64,000 nucleotides of DNA from Eucalyptus grandis (GCF_016545825.1 NC_052619.1:54052933-54116932), one strand, 5' to 3'. Shown: positions 35,582-49,700, counted from the stretch's first letter. Made by a program: numbers and translations. The notes: generated by a model from the letters alone, not told the origin.

Positions 35582-37845
35582 TAAACAGTTAAACCTTATT
35601 ACATGTCTTAAATTTGGATTTGGTGCGAAAAACTCATGATGGCTTCACAAGCACGAGAGGAATTGGTTAAATATTTTTCTAAAAGTTCATGAGTACTACA
35701 AAATACCCTGCTTTGTTAAGAAGATAAACAAACAAAACAGAAAAAAATTGTACGCTGAAAATAGTGGGAGTACTGCAATAAAACTTCACCAGTTAGATTG
35801 GTTGAAAGAAATGCGAAGCACATCAATTCAGTCAGCAACAATTCCCCATGACTTATTAGATATTTTGTCAAGATTGAAGCCATACCTCTCTAAGCGATGG
35901 TACGTCTTCTGAGGGAACCGAGAATAGCATGAAGGCAAATGAGCAACAATATCATGTCCATTAGTAAAACGTATTGTATTTGGTACAGTCACTGTAATAA
36001 AACGAAAACATTGCATTCCCAATTTGAGGTTGTCCAAATGTTAGAACATGAACTTCCGTGCATCATGATTGACCTGGAAATTAAGGATACCCAGTTATAT
36101 AAGTAAAATAAAGCGAGAACTGGTCTGGAAAAAAAGCTTCAGCACACTTAATTAGACAGTCAAATAACTTGAATGTTAATACATCAATGGCACTTTCAGG
36201 ACAAGGAAAACAACACTATGCATTAATACCCACATGTAGCATTTAACATATAAAGGTGAACAATGAACAGCCCTTCTCTCCATGAGGGTTGAAGGTCTAG
36301 CATTACTCTGTCAAGATCCCATCCATAATTTTCCCCACACCAAGCCCCGTACCCACAACAAAACAAATTCCAAATCCGCCCCGAGAAAGGGTGTTAATAT
36401 TATTGAATAGTGAATTCGAATTTGGGGGTGAATTTACAACCAAGGTGCATTTAACTGCTTCCACAAGAAGCACTTGGATGTCAGTGGGCTGAGTCACATC
36501 CTGCTAATGACATAAACAAAAAATTCCAGGTTCATGGTGAAAATGAACCCTCGAACTCCGAAACTTACTGTCATAAATAGCAACAGAGAAACTAAATCTT
36601 AAAATGGGCCACGACACACAGGCATGACGTCACAATCGGCTCAGAACAATTTTCAGCAAGAAACCAGAAAGCAATGTACAATTTAAATCATTTAAATGTT
36701 ACAATTGCCACTAATACTTCGAGAAAAGGCATAGTCTATACTTCATGCGACCTATGATCCTATCAAAGCATGAGCTTTTGTATAATTTGAGCCCAAGATA
36801 AAGTTTGACTCTAAAAAATCACCACTTTTCATGGAGAAGAGAATCAATGGGACATGAATTTGAGGTGGGTACCATTTCTGGTACCAGTTCCGCAACAGGT
36901 GCCTAGAAAAGTACCCTGGACCAATCTGTCAAAGAAAGACGAGACAAAAAGCCTAATATGCACATCTTAGAATTGGCTCCAGCCTACAACATATCCGGCC
37001 CTGTAGTCCGACTGAAGAGGAGCTGCCTCATTCGATTTGATTCGATTAGATTCGAGAGAGAGAGAGAGAGATAGAAATTGCGCACAGAGCACAAATTTAG
37101 GATCAATATATAATCTCTCTTAAAATGCATTACTGCTTCAAGAATACATGATATAAATTTGAGCTTCAAGTGCCTAAAAAAGTTAATTGTCCAGACCATA
37201 AACATATCAACACTCCTATAAAGTTTCCCGCAAGTAAACTTTGTCCCAAATACTTGGATGTCATTATCCACTATATTTAGGTATTCAACCAGGTTGAAGC
37301 TCCAAAGCTTAACATATAAGACTCAATTCACACAACTACATACCTCAATTATTGATGGTTCGCGTAAAGGGCTGTTTGCACCCTATCCTGCTTATGTTTT
37401 GTCTATGGGTTGATTTACCAAAAAAGAAAAAAGAAAAAAGGAAAAAAAAAAAAAAGATGCTGTCTATAACAAATTGTAGATATAAATATGAGAGCCATAG
37501 AAAGTTCAAGATCCACATGAAGAGTCTAGACTCTTCAAGGCAGATTTGGCAGAGAATTCCAGAAAACTCTGAAAAGACCAAAACTGAACAGTTGGAAGAA
37601 CATATAGAACCAATAAAAATCACAAGTCCCAGCCATAAAGATTTTTCAGCTATCTTACCACAAGATCAAGTCTACAAAAGGATGCCATAGCTCCTCCCAT
37701 AGAATGCCCTGTCACCATGACATTGATGTCTCCATACATATCCTTGGCTCTTATAACGGCATCCAAAATACCAGGTAGAATTGTCGTATTGTTATAAGCA
37801 TAATAAAATCCACGATGAACCTAAGCAATGACCAATAGATTAGGA

Positions 37846-38768
37846 CTGTGACTGTTTACAATCACACTCTTGCTGCGATATCGGTGGAGTATGCATCTGC
37901 TATAAGTGTTCTTTATAAAAAATTTCACATTAACCTAGAGCTTGTTGCTATTATATTCAGGCACCATTTCAAAACCACAAATTGTAATTAGATGCAAAGC
38001 TTTTTATTTTGCAGGTTTACATGTTAGATTTGACCGAACTTTTTAGTCGGACATGTCCTTGATGCAATGGAAAGACCGAGGGAATTTGATTTGTTTAAAC
38101 TATAACATCTTTACTAAGGTTGCATGACGAATGGATCCTCAGTACAAGCAGGGGTTGAAAGTCATTCAACCAATAGCTGATGTCCAGCACTGCTTATAGG
38201 AATATAATTCATGTTGCAGTGGCCTACGAATTTGCAATTCTCGTGATGCCTCTCTGTTTGAATTTTATCTAATTGTTTGTCACTATTCCTAAACCAGCAT
38301 ACATAATACTGAAGGCATATGTTGCAGTGGCCAAGGACCTTAATGCTGTGGTTATAGCTATCAGAGGTACTGAAGAACAAAGGTATGCATGTTAACTTTG
38401 GCTATTCTTCCTTTTACAATTGACACACGAAGGAGTTGATGAAAACTTAAGAGGAGAGCAGCCTCGAGGAATGCATACACAAGGTACATCGGTCTGCTGT
38501 CCATACGAAGGGAAAAGGGTGAATCATTTCCACCAAGACATGAAAGTTACTTTCTTGTAATTTTACATGGAGTCGCGAGGAGATCACATGCTTTGCTCAG
38601 GTTGTTCTATGAAAAATTCTGTCACCTCTCTTTATTATTTGAGCTGTTCAGTTAGTGAATACTTCTATGTATGTCTGCCACATACAGAATTGCGTTGAAG
38701 ATCTCTACTGGAGCTTGAAATAAACTACCCTCGCATGCCTGGTGCCATGGTGAGTTCTAGAGATGACG
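37846..38768 (+). pseudogene. Inverted block of lipase exons inside copy 1
   Basis: Plus-strand lipase exons in normal order. TVYNHTLAAISVEYASA lies at about 37,855-37,910. DLTELFSRTCP, a stop, then CNGKTE, is at about 38,020-38,080. AYVAVAKDLNAVVIAIRGTE is at about 38,310-38,375. NCVEDLYWSLK with a stop is at about 38,690-38,750, followed by a gtgag donor. In copies 2 and 3 the equivalent exons lie on the minus strand. The left edge falls just after tgaccaatagattagga and the right edge just before gacgaatcaagtgagg, where colinearity with copy 2 resumes. Confidence 0.8.
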
Positions 38769-39630
38769 AATCAAGTGAGGGGATCAAATTTGAGTAAACA
38801 TCAACTCATGCAATATATCAGTATATTCTTGCCTTCCTTCTTCGTGAACTTAAGGAACTATATATTCAATGCAATGCGATGAAAGGAGAATAAGTGAACA
38901 ACATCTCAGCTTTCCCATAAAGCTGCTCCACTAAAACCTACAGGCAACAGTCATCACTCAGCTGGAGAAAAGCTGAATAGCTGATATTCAATCAGAAACT
39001 CAACAAATTTTATCCCCAAAGTAGAAACAGCAGAATATCAAACAAACATAAGGAAATTCTATCAATCCAAACATATTCCAGGTGCAGGCATTGATCCAAA
39101 GTCTGTAACCCGAGGCCTTAAGAAAACCAAGCAAATACGACACAATGCTCGTCGGTTATAGTTTGCCCCATTCGATCAGGCACTACAGCTTCACGGCACA
39201 GTCAACGATTTCCCCCAACCCTGAAATGCCCAATCCCCCAAATTCACAATACAAATTTCACCGTCCAAAGCTCAAAACCGACCTACTCAATCGTAGAGCC
39301 TGTCGATTCACACGTTATCCCAACCAGAACTCCCAAATCCAAATCAAGTCAGAGCATCAGAGCAGTAACTGACACATGAACATGAATAGAGGCAGCCGTA
39401 TAGATGAAGACCTGATAAAGGCAGATGAAGGAAGGCATTCAACGTCGACCGTACTCATCATGTCGACAGCCAGAAACTTGAAGATGAGAGAGGGGAAATT
39501 GTTGCCGGCTGATGAAATCATATACAGCTCGATGTGAAGCTTCAGTTGAGCGCTTCCCTCTATCGTTCAGAGAACTCATTGGAGCTGGTTCCGGAAATCA
39601 ATTTTGCAATTCGAGGATTCATACGTAATT

Positions 39631-40569
39631 TTCTTTTTTGGGGGGTAGAAGGGATATGTAGCCAAATATAATTGTTTTTTTTCTTTTATCTTTCTTATGG
39701 GTCCATAAAAATAAATATTTTAAATTTTATTTAAATATCTCACATAAATACAAATTTTGGATTTTTAGTATCACAAAAAGTTTGAAATAAATATACTGAG
39801 GTGGATATAATTGCAGGTTTTTTGTGGCATCTTTGAAATTTATTACATAAATTATATGTTATCAGTAATTAAAGTTGGGCTTTACGCCCTTCCTTTTGAA
39901 TAGCCCGTCCTCGTCCCCGAATCCTTATGGGATCTTTTATGTCTAGATGCCGCTTTATTGGGCTTTTGTTTTAAAAACTATTGACTTTTAATAATATCAT
40001 AAAGTATTTCGATAAAAAAAAAAAGGTAATTAAAGTTGGAAGTTGAAACGATTACAAATGGCAAGCAAAGTACAAAATGTGCTAGGACAAGATAAATGAT
40101 AGTTTTTTTTTTTTTTTTTTTTACTTTCGAATACTTCATGTATTTTTTTTTTTTTTGTCATACTCTAATTTTACTCTAACACTCACTTTCGATTTTTGCC
40201 ATTCTCCTTGCAGGGCGTGGGAGTCAAAACCTACTCCTAAAATGAAATCATCCCCACCCCAATCCCCCTGAGAATGTGGAGATTTGAACCCCCAACCCCC
40301 TTTCCAAATTGAAAAGATGGACACTGGTCCGCACATCTTCCATGACTTACATGGACCAAAATGCAATACAATGAGTTAATATGCAGGCTTTTGTGCTTTT
40401 CTTCGTAAATTTTTGATTGAATAATTAGGTTCAATTGAATGTTTTCTATAAGCAAGTGAATAAACAGGCAAAATTAAATAAGATAAAAAGGAGGATATTT
40501 GATATTGGTTAATTCAGAAGCTACGCTTGCAATTAAATTAGTACAACAGCACCGTGCATGTCACGTAGA
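39631..40569. other. Intergenic
   Basis: AT-rich with T runs near 40,100-40,160. 40,330-40,510 is paralogous to 17,410-17,600. Frames at 40,136-40,455 are chance. No gene. Confidence 0.45.
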
Positions 40570-41640
40570 TACCACTACGAGGCATTAAATTATGAGAAAA
40601 AGAAAATCCTTGTCAATGTAGCTTGTCTTTTCATCAGATATGACAAAGACATCGTCATTCATGTTGGAATGTAGCCTGCTTATTTTCTAGAAGAAGCTAT
40701 GCAAGTCCTAGAGAACACGTCCTTGATAATGATTCTTGAGGATAACAAGATATGGATGCATGATCAGCTACAAGGCTTAGGAAGAGAAATCACCTGTCAA
40801 AATGGTGGTATGGAAATAGAGAAGCAGAGTAGACTATTGAATTACGAAGAAGCATTAGATTTGCTGGTCAGAACCAAGGCAAAATTCTGTTACGATCTAT
40901 TTCCAAGTTCAACAACACAAGTAATATGCCCTTCTCATTAGGCGACTTACTTTGAGTACTCTAATTTCTTTAGCACCGTACTCATCTGCTGCGCTAATAT
41001 TCAACATTCTGTAAAGTAATGGGAGGATTTTCTCGACCCTTGAGAAAAAAAATGAACTGGAAGTGATTTGTTTTCCTTTGGCGCGAGAAAGAAAAAGCCG
41101 AAGCGCTGTGTCTCGAGTTTGACCACCAGCGACCATACTGCCAGGACTTTTGGAGACTTTCCAACCTAGGATTCTCTCGAGTTGATAGTGTAAACTTGCA
41201 GGTTGCACTTATGGAAGACCTTCGGGCACAAATGAGTCGAATGTTCATGCACGAATGAGGTCGAATGAACTTATGGACTTTTGGCACAACAGGCCGTCGA
41301 ATGTTCTTCCAAAATGTGTTTTCAAAAAGAAGTCACCTTTCCTTCCCGAATTGCGATGGCGGGGATGACACTCCTCTCTCATGTTCAAAATAACCAATTT
41401 TTCTGTTGCGAATATAGTCTTTCTCAATCTGTCATGGAGCAAAGTTACAAAGAAATGGGATGGTTGGAGCCACACATTAAGGTATAAGATATATGCTGAG
41501 GAACATCTAGCATATATTGCATTGTATCTCATTATATCCGAAACTTATCCTAGCAAAGCTCTTTCTATTGTAGATAGCAAAGAAACCAAGGATCTAACGG
41601 GATGCAAAACACCTTTATAGACCTCCGGACTTCTCTCTGC
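40570..41640 (+). pseudogene. TIR-NBS-LRR pseudogene 3 (C-terminal NB-ARC plus LRR start)
   Basis: Begins within NB-ARC: ALNYEKKKILVNVACLFI corresponds to RNBS-D at about 27,900 of the intact gene. After a stop, MQVLENTSLIMILEDNKIWM and HDQLQGLGREIT retain the MHD motif, and the exon ends SRLLNYEEALDLLVRTK. The next exon is recognisable at about 41,090-41,480 (EKAEALCLEFDHQRPY, LSNLGFSRVD), with several stops and frameshifts. TIR, P-loop and the main LRR exon are absent. It precedes lipase copy 2 as pseudogene 2 precedes lipase copy 1. Confidence 0.85.
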
Positions 41641-42349
41641 ATGTTAATTTAGAACGATTGACCTGCTACAGTTATGTGAAAGCTAGGTCCAAATTGATGA
41701 TCCATTGGTCAGTTGAATCGCTTAGCTTCCTTAAATGCGAAGCACTGCTGGAAACTTCGCAACCTATTGGACGAGCCTGGAAAACTGGAATATTTAAAGG
41801 AACTCCTGGTTGATTGCACAATTGTATAGGAATCTCTAAATATCAAGCATTGAAGGATCTCGAAATTCTTCACATTGCTCATCATTGAAGATAATTAATT
41901 ACTCAACTTCCCATCAACTAGAGCTATTACGTGCCTTTAATAGACAAATTGATGCTAGTATTATTATATTAAGTGCATTAGTTTTGTTAAATTACATCTT
42001 GGTCATTTATGTGAGATCTTTGAAAAACTGCTAGTTTGTACTTTAAATCTGAGGTCAATACCCATGCCTTATAAAATTTAACTTTGTTACACCTTAAATA
42101 ATATAAGATATAATCAAGTGTGTAGGCTGTAATTGGTGACAAAAGCTCTTTCATTCACCTTTTGATTATCCTTGAGGAGCTTTAGTTTCAATACTGATAA
42201 GGAGAATCATTCCCTGACAAAAGTCCTACTTACTTTTGCCAAGAAATTTTATGTGCCAATGTGCCTGTAGCAAAAGGCAAGGTCACAGCTTGAGAAGTGG
42301 CCTCCCGAGACAGTCTTTGTTTCACCTTATAGAACCGATTAATTGCCTA
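41641..42349. other. Spacer between TNL pseudogene 3 and lipase copy 2
   Basis: Contains decayed LRR-like traces (41,745-41,930) paralogous to 32,280-32,460, and the spacer shared with 33,730-34,540. No gene. Confidence 0.45.
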
Positions 42350-45300
42350 ACCATGCAAGTCTCTCAGTTCCAAAATTTCACGCATCTACTAATTTTGCTA
42401 AGTTCAACACGAGTTCAATCCCCCCAATAAAGGGATAAAAAAAAAAGAAGTAAAATAGTTTCGTGATTCAACTATGAATAGCTCAACTCAGCATCCTCAC
42501 ATCAAGTCTGGTAAACAGCCACAGGCCCAGGATTGGATCGACAGGCAAACATGCGCACACATTCATTCAATTGAAATCACAGAGTTGTAGTTACAAGGAT
42601 GATATATTCAACTTTGTGCTATTTACATGCAGAGTGAATTTGAGTAGAGCTCCTATGCATCTTCTGATGAATATGGACAACAAATCAATGGAATGAATTT
42701 CGTGGCCAAACTTCATCACAGAGGTCCCTGATTCTGAATGTAGCCTCAATGCAGAAGAAGGATTCCTGGAAAGCATAAGATTTCCTCGACATTTTCACCT
42801 CCATATTCTGTCAATAGTGGGTCCATGACAATTTTGCATGATCCCCATGTCTCAACCATTAATTCCACAGTATAGTAAGACTAAATGGTCTACAGTGTTG
42901 TTCCAGTTATCAATCTTCAGAAACACGCCCTCATCAGTTGTCCACAAATATTCCTGGTAAGATATGGATATTCTCCGAAACAAGCTGATCTATCACACGA
43001 CTTATTGCATCTAGCATGATAAATCCACAAAATAATTGCTTGACCAAGTAGCTACAACTGAAACTAGCTCCTTACTTGCTGTATGATGGATCTTCTCCAG
43101 ATGTATCACAATCTTTCTCAACCTGATAAACCAAACTACCAAATCCTATATTATACAGCCATACCTACAACAAAGGGAAGATTACAATTACATGGGAACA
43201 CTGTTATGAATACGATTAGTCACCAGAGAGGCAGGTGGAATCAAATCATTTTCACATTATCTCACATCAATATGTTTTTACATGGCTATCTTTGAGCTAA
43301 TCACCAATAATTATAAGCATTAGTGTACTTACATAATTTAAGAGTGTATAATTGCACAGAGATTAAGACTAGGTAATCACCCATCTCACACACACACACA
43401 CACAAATATATGGCAAACATTATACGTGCCTTGAACTTTGGAATCGGTACGAAAGACTCATGATGGCTTTTGCAGGAATGAGAGTTACTCAAATATTTCC
43501 AAAAGATCATGAATCCTACTAACTACCCTGCTTTGTTAAGAAGACAAACAAACAAGACAGTTATAATTTATACGCTGAATACAATGTTGGAATATATGAG
43601 ACTTCACTGGTTATATAGGTTGAAAGAAATGCAAAGCAAAAGTCAAATTCAGTCACCAACAATTCCCCATAATTTATTTGATATTCTGTCAAGATCAAAG
43701 CTATACCTATCTAGGGAAGTGATGGTACTTCTGTGGGAACCGAGAATAGTACGAAGGCAAATGAGGCACAACATCAAGTCCAGTACTAATTTGTAATGTT
43801 TTTGGTACACAGTCACTGCATTAAAACACAAACACGGTATTGCAAATATGAAGTTGTCCAAATGTTAAAACCTGAACATTCAGTGCTTCATGATTGACCT
43901 GGAAATGAAGTGTTTCAGTTATATAAGTAAATCAAGCAGACGCTGGTCTGGAAAAACAGCTTCAGCACACTAGACAGCCAAATAACTTGAATATTAATAC
44001 ACCAATGGTCCTTTCAAGATGGGGAACAAAAACACTTTGCATCAATAACCATATATTACATTTCACATACAAAGATGAACAATAGAATAGCCCTTTCTCT
44101 CCATGAGGGTTGAAGGTCTAGTGTTAACACTGTTAAGATCCCATCCATAATTTTCCCAACACCAAAACCCACACACAACAAAACCAAACCCACCCTTAGC
44201 ACCCAAAAAAGGTGTTAATAATATGGAATAGTGAGATTGGGAGTCAATTTACAACCAAGGTGCAATTAATTGCTTCCACAAGAAGCACTTGGATGTTGAT
44301 GGGGTGACTCACATCCTGCTTATAATATAAACATTCCAGGTTCATGGTAAAAATGCCCTTTAACTACAAAACTTACCGTCATAAACAGCAAAGGAGAAAC
44401 TAAATCTCAAAAAGGACTACAATGCATGGGCATGACGTCACAATTGGCTTGAAACAATTTTCAGCAAGAAACCAGAAAGCAAAAGTGAAATTTTAAATCA
44501 TTTAAAAGTACTAGGACAAGATGTTATACTTGCTACTAATACTTTGAGAAAGGGTATAGTCTAAAGTTCATGCACCCTATGATCATATCATAGGCCACAT
44601 GAACATTTGTATAATCAGACTCCAAGATAAAGTTTAACTCACAAAAATCACCACTTGTCATGGAGATGAGAATCGATGGGACATGAATTTGGATTGGGTA
44701 CCATTTCTGGGACCACTCTGTCCAATAAAGCTGAGAGAAAAGGCATACTTCTGACATCTTTGAATTAGCTCCAGTGTACAACATATCTGGCTCTGTAGTC
44801 CAACTGAAAAAGAGCTGCTCCTTTTGATTAGAGAGAGACAGAGACAAAAACAGCACACCAAACATACATTTAGGATCGATATATAATATATTTTAAAATG
44901 CATTAGCACTTCAAGATTATGACATAAAATTTGAGCTTTGAGTGCTTTAAAAAGTTATTAGTCCAAACCATAAGCATATCAACAATCCCATAAAGTTTCC
45001 AGCAAGTAGACTTTGTAATGATTAGTTGGAAGTGTCTTTAACCACTATATTTAGGTATTCAACCAACTTGAAGCTCCATAACTTAAAAGGTAAGACTTGA
45101 TTCACACAACTAGATCTTCAACAATTGATGGTTCAAGTAAAGGGCTGTTTGCACCCCATTCTGTTCGTGCTTTGTCTATTGGTTGATTTACCAAAAATGA
45201 AAGAAAACAAGATGCTGTCTATAACGAATTGAAAATGTAAATATGAGAGGAATAGAAAGTTCAAGATCCACATAAAGAGCCTAGACTCTTCAACACAGAT

Positions 45301-46735
45301 TTGGCAGAGAATTCCAGATGACTCTTAACAGATTATAACTGGACAGTTGGAAGAACACGATAGAAAAAAAAACCAACAAAATTCACAAGTCCTGACTATA
45401 ACAGTTTTTAACTATCTTACCACAAGATCAAGTCTGCAAAAGGATGCCATAGCCTTTCCCATAGAATTCCCTGTTGCCATGACGTTGATGTCTCCATATA
45501 AATCCTTGGCTCTTATAACAGCATCCAAAATACCAGGTCGAATTGTCGTATCACGATAAGCATAATAAAATCCATGATGAACCTAAGCAAAGATTAATTA
45601 AGACTGTAAATCAATCCAAATAAGAAGTATCCACAGCTTGCAGGAGGCCAATCAACTCTAGAGCTCACCATGGCACGAGGCATGCCAGGGTAGTTTATGT
45701 CAAGCTGTTTCCAGTAGAGATCTTCAACCCAATTCTGTGTGCTGTTGACATAAATAGAAGTAGCCACAGCATTAAGTTCCATGGCCACCCCAACATATGC
45801 CAATATATATATATATTTAGAAATAGAGACAAACAAGCATCGCAAATTGTTAGATGACTGCAGCACGAATTATACCTGCAAGCAGTGCTGAACACAAACT
45901 ATCAATTCAATGACTCTGAACCTCTGCTTTCATATCTAAAGGTATAATGACCAGTTCAGAAGCTACTAAAAGGAAGCAGCATATATGCCCACAAAATGTC
46001 ATCTCAAGAATTGGCCATTTAGTGCTGAGGACCCATTCTTCTGGTAACCTTAGCAACAATGTCATATTAAAACACATTAAGTTACCTTGGTCTTTCCATC
46101 ACATCTAGGACAAGTCCAACTATTAAGTTTTGGCAAATCTGACGTGAACCTGCAAAATAAAAAGCTTTGCATCTAGTTACAATGTTACTGTATTGAAATG
46201 GTGAAACCTGAAGGGTGATAACAAAAACAAGCTCTAGGTAAATGTGAAAATCTTTATAAAGAACACTTACAGCAGATGCATACTCCACCACCATTGTTGA
46301 AACAGTGACTGTTAACAGCTTCATGAGCCTTGAAGCTCACTCTAAGTTCTACATTTACCAGTTGAAATAAATTTCAGATTGAAAATGCAGTCACAAGCTC
46401 ATTCAATGACAAGCAACGAAGCAAGTTTCTTATATCTCTAGCAAGATACTTCGACAAATCAAGTAGAGGAACACTTGAAGGGAACAACATATTAAGACAA
46501 TATTTCAGTATTTTTCTAACGTCCTTCTTCTTGAACATAAAGAGCTATATATTCAATGCAACACAATGAAAAGGGAATAAGTAAACAACATGAGGCCCCT
46601 CTTTCACGTAGAGCTACTCCTCTGAAACCTACAAGCCACAGTCCATTACTCAACTGGAGAAAAGCTGAATAGCTGATAGCCAATCACTGTAAGATACTCA
46701 ACAAATTTTACCCCCAAAGTAGACACAGCGGGTGA
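42350..46735 (-). pseudogene. Class 3 lipase pseudogene, copy 2
   Basis: Exons in normal minus-strand order. There is a TVSTMVVEYASA exon near 46,275-46,315. An exon ending LVLDVMERPR in one frame is near 46,085-46,150. YVGVAMELNAVATSIYVNST then QNWVEDLYWKQLDINYPGMP lies near 45,668-45,810; the AFRGT segment is lost. The catalytic exon at 45,421-45,582 has 162 bases as in copy 1 but reads ATGNSMGKAMASF. PHLPSYYSRFPQKYHHFPR near 43,720-43,790 is followed by stops. The nucleophile Ser is kept, but the family's His and second Gly of GHSMGG are changed. The 5' end is missing: it joins copy 3 at about 46,740. Confidence 0.85.
43387..43404. repeat. (CA)n microsatellite
   Basis: Nine CA units in the 3' part of lipase copy 2. 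Confidence 0.95.
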
Positions 46736-49700
46736 AATTTTTATGGAACACAATATCATTCCCATTAGTTATATGTATCATATTGCATTGCCAACACGAG
46801 GATGTCCGAATGTCAAAACCTGGACAATCTGTGCTTCATGATTTACCTCGAAATTATAAGTGTCCTTAGTTATATAAATAAAACAAGCAAGTGCTGGTCT
46901 GGAAATACTTGAATGTTAATACTTTCACAAGGGGAAAAAATACTATGTGTCAATAACCATAAATTGCATTTCACATACGAAGGTGAATGATAGAACAACC
47001 CTTTCTCTCTGTGAGGGTTTGGAGGTCTAGCATTACTCTGTCTAGATCCCATCAGAATTTTCCCAAAACCAAACCCAACAGCCACAACAGAACCCACCCC
47101 ACCCTCAACCCCAAGAAAAGGTGTTAATAATATGGAATAGTGAGATTGGGGTTGTATTTACGACCTAGGCACATTTAAATGCTTCCACAAGAAGCACTTG
47201 GATGGTGGAGTGAGTCATATCCGGCAAATGACATAAACAAAAAATGCGAGGTTCATGGTGAAAGTGCCCCTTGAATTCCAAAACTTACAGCCATTTTTTA
47301 GCAAAGGAGAAACTAAATCTTAAAAAGGGCCACAACGCATGGAAAGGGCCACGGCCCATGGACAAAACGTCACAATCGGCTCACACAATTTTCAGCAAGA
47401 GACCAGCTAACAACAATGGCATTTTAAATCATCCAAGTGTTTGGACAAGATGTCATAGTTGCTATTGATAATTCGAGAGAACGTTTAGTCTAAAGTTCAT
47501 GCAACCTATGATCGTATCATAGGCCATGTGAATGTCTATAATCTGAGTCCAAGACAAAGTTTGACCCTAAAAAATCATGACATGTCATGGAGAAGAGAAT
47601 TAATGGGACATGACTTTGGGGTGGGTGGGTACCATTTATGGCATCAGTTCCACAACAGGTGCCTAGAAAACTCTGGACCACTCTGTCCAATATAGACAAA
47701 AAGCATAAGGTAGACATTTTAGAATTGGCTCCACCCTACAACATGTCTGGCCTGTAGCCCAACTAAAAGGAGCTACTTCTTTTGGTTAAAGAGTGACAGA
47801 TGGAAACGGTGCATGGAACACTGATTTAGGATAAATATATTCTAGTTTAAAATGCATTAGCACTTCAAGATTATATGGCATAACATTCGAGCATCAAGTG
47901 CTTGCAAAAGTTATATATCCAGACCATAAACATATCAATGATCCCATAAAGTTTCCAGCAAGTAAACTTTGTAATGATTAGTTGGAAGTCTTTATCCACT
48001 ATATTTAGGTATTCAGCCAACTTGAAGTTCCATGGCTTAACATGTAAGACAATTCACACAATTAAATACGTAGACCATAGGTGGTTCAAGTAAAGGGTTT
48101 TTTGCAACCCATTCTGCTTGTATTTTGTCTACATATTGATTTACCTAAAAAAAAAAAAAAAAAAAAAAGATGCTGACCAATGGTGAATATAAAAGTGAAG
48201 CCATAGAAAGTTCAAGATATCCAGAGTATCCAGAGTCTAGACTCTTGAAGGCAGAGTTGGCAGAGGATTCCAGGTATCTCAAGGGAAGAACACGGTAGAG
48301 AAGAACCAATATCCAAACTATAACAAGCTTTTAACCGCAAAAGGATGCCATAGGCCCTACCGTAGAATACCCTGTCACCATGACATTGAGGTCTATATAT
48401 AAATCCTTGGCTCCTTTAACAGCATCCGAAGTACCAGGTCGCATCGTCGTATTGTGATAAGACTGTAACTCATTCCAAATTAGAAGTATCCACAACTTGC
48501 AAGAGGCTAACAATCTCTAGAACTCACCATGGACCCAGGTGTGTAGGGGTAGTTTAGGTCAAGTTGTTTCCAGTAGAAATCTTCAACCCAATTCTGCATG
48601 CTAAAGACATAAATATAAGTAACCACTAGCTGAAAAGCTCAAACTTTTCCAAGAACAAAATTAGTAAAGTATGTGATCTCCTCATAACTCCATCTGAAAT
48701 TACAAGCACATAACTTTCATGTCTTGGTGGAAATGATTCACTGTTTTCCCTTCTCATGGACAGCAGACCCATAGGCTTTGTGTACGCATTCACCGAAGGC
48801 TACTCTTCTTAGCTTAAATTTTCATCAAATTCTTTGCATGTCAATTGTAAGAGGAATGATTGCTAAAGTTAACATGCATACCCATGTTCTCGAGTACATT
48901 TGAAAGTTGTAACCGCAGCACTAAGGTCCTGCCACCCCAAAATATGCCTACAGGTAATTTATAATGATTAGAAATAAAAGACAAAAAATTAGATGAAACT
49001 CAAACATGGAGGCATCACAAGCATCGCAAATTGGTCAGCCTCCGCCACACAAATTATATACCTTTATGCAATGTTGGACATCAACTATCAGTTCAATGAC
49101 TTTGAACACCTGCTTTCAAATCCAAAGGCATTGAAGCTAATAAGAGAAGGCAGCATATGCCCACAAAATCTCATCTCAAGAATTGGCCATTTAGTACTGT
49201 ACTGAGGACCTATTCTTTAAGTTTATGCAACCTTAGCAACAATGTCATATTCAAATGTAGTCAAATTACCTTGGACTTTCCATATCAACTAGGACATGTC
49301 CAACTAAAAAGTTCTGTCGAATCTGACATGTAAAAATAAAAAGCTTAGCATCTAGTTACAATGTCATTGTATTGAAATGGTGAAACCTGAAGGGTAATGA
49401 CCACAACAAGCTCTAGGTATATGTGAAAATCTTTATAAAGAACACTTACAACAGATGCATACTCCACCACCATCGTCGCAAGAGTGCGATTGTAAACAGC
49501 TGTATGAGCCTCGGACCTCACTCTAAGTTCTGCATTTACCAGTTGAGAAAATTTCATATTGAAAATGCAGTCGCAAACTCATTCAATTACATGCAATGAA
49601 GCAAATCTCTTATGTCTCTACCAAGCTATTTCGACAAAATCAAGTGAGAGGAACACTTTAAGAAAACATCAACTGAAAACAATATTTCAGTATATTCCTG

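Larger units (their letters stand above)
34540..39630 (-). pseudogene. Class 3 lipase pseudogene, copy 1 (with internal inversion)
   Basis: Related to plant alpha/beta-hydrolases of the fungal lipase-like class 3 family. The catalytic exon at 37,659-37,820 is perfect: 54 codons, from VHRGFYYAY to the nucleophile elbow VTGHSMGGAMASF, with GT/AG borders. A downstream exon at about 35,845-35,990 reads VPNTIRFTNGHDIVAHLPSC then YSRFPQKTYH, carrying the catalytic Asp region, but it then diverges from the family. The exons that should lie upstream are found in reverse orientation at 37,846-38,768 (see separate entry). The order is scrambled, so no intact product is possible. Sequence to about 39,400 matches the 5' region of copy 3. 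Confidence 0.85.
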
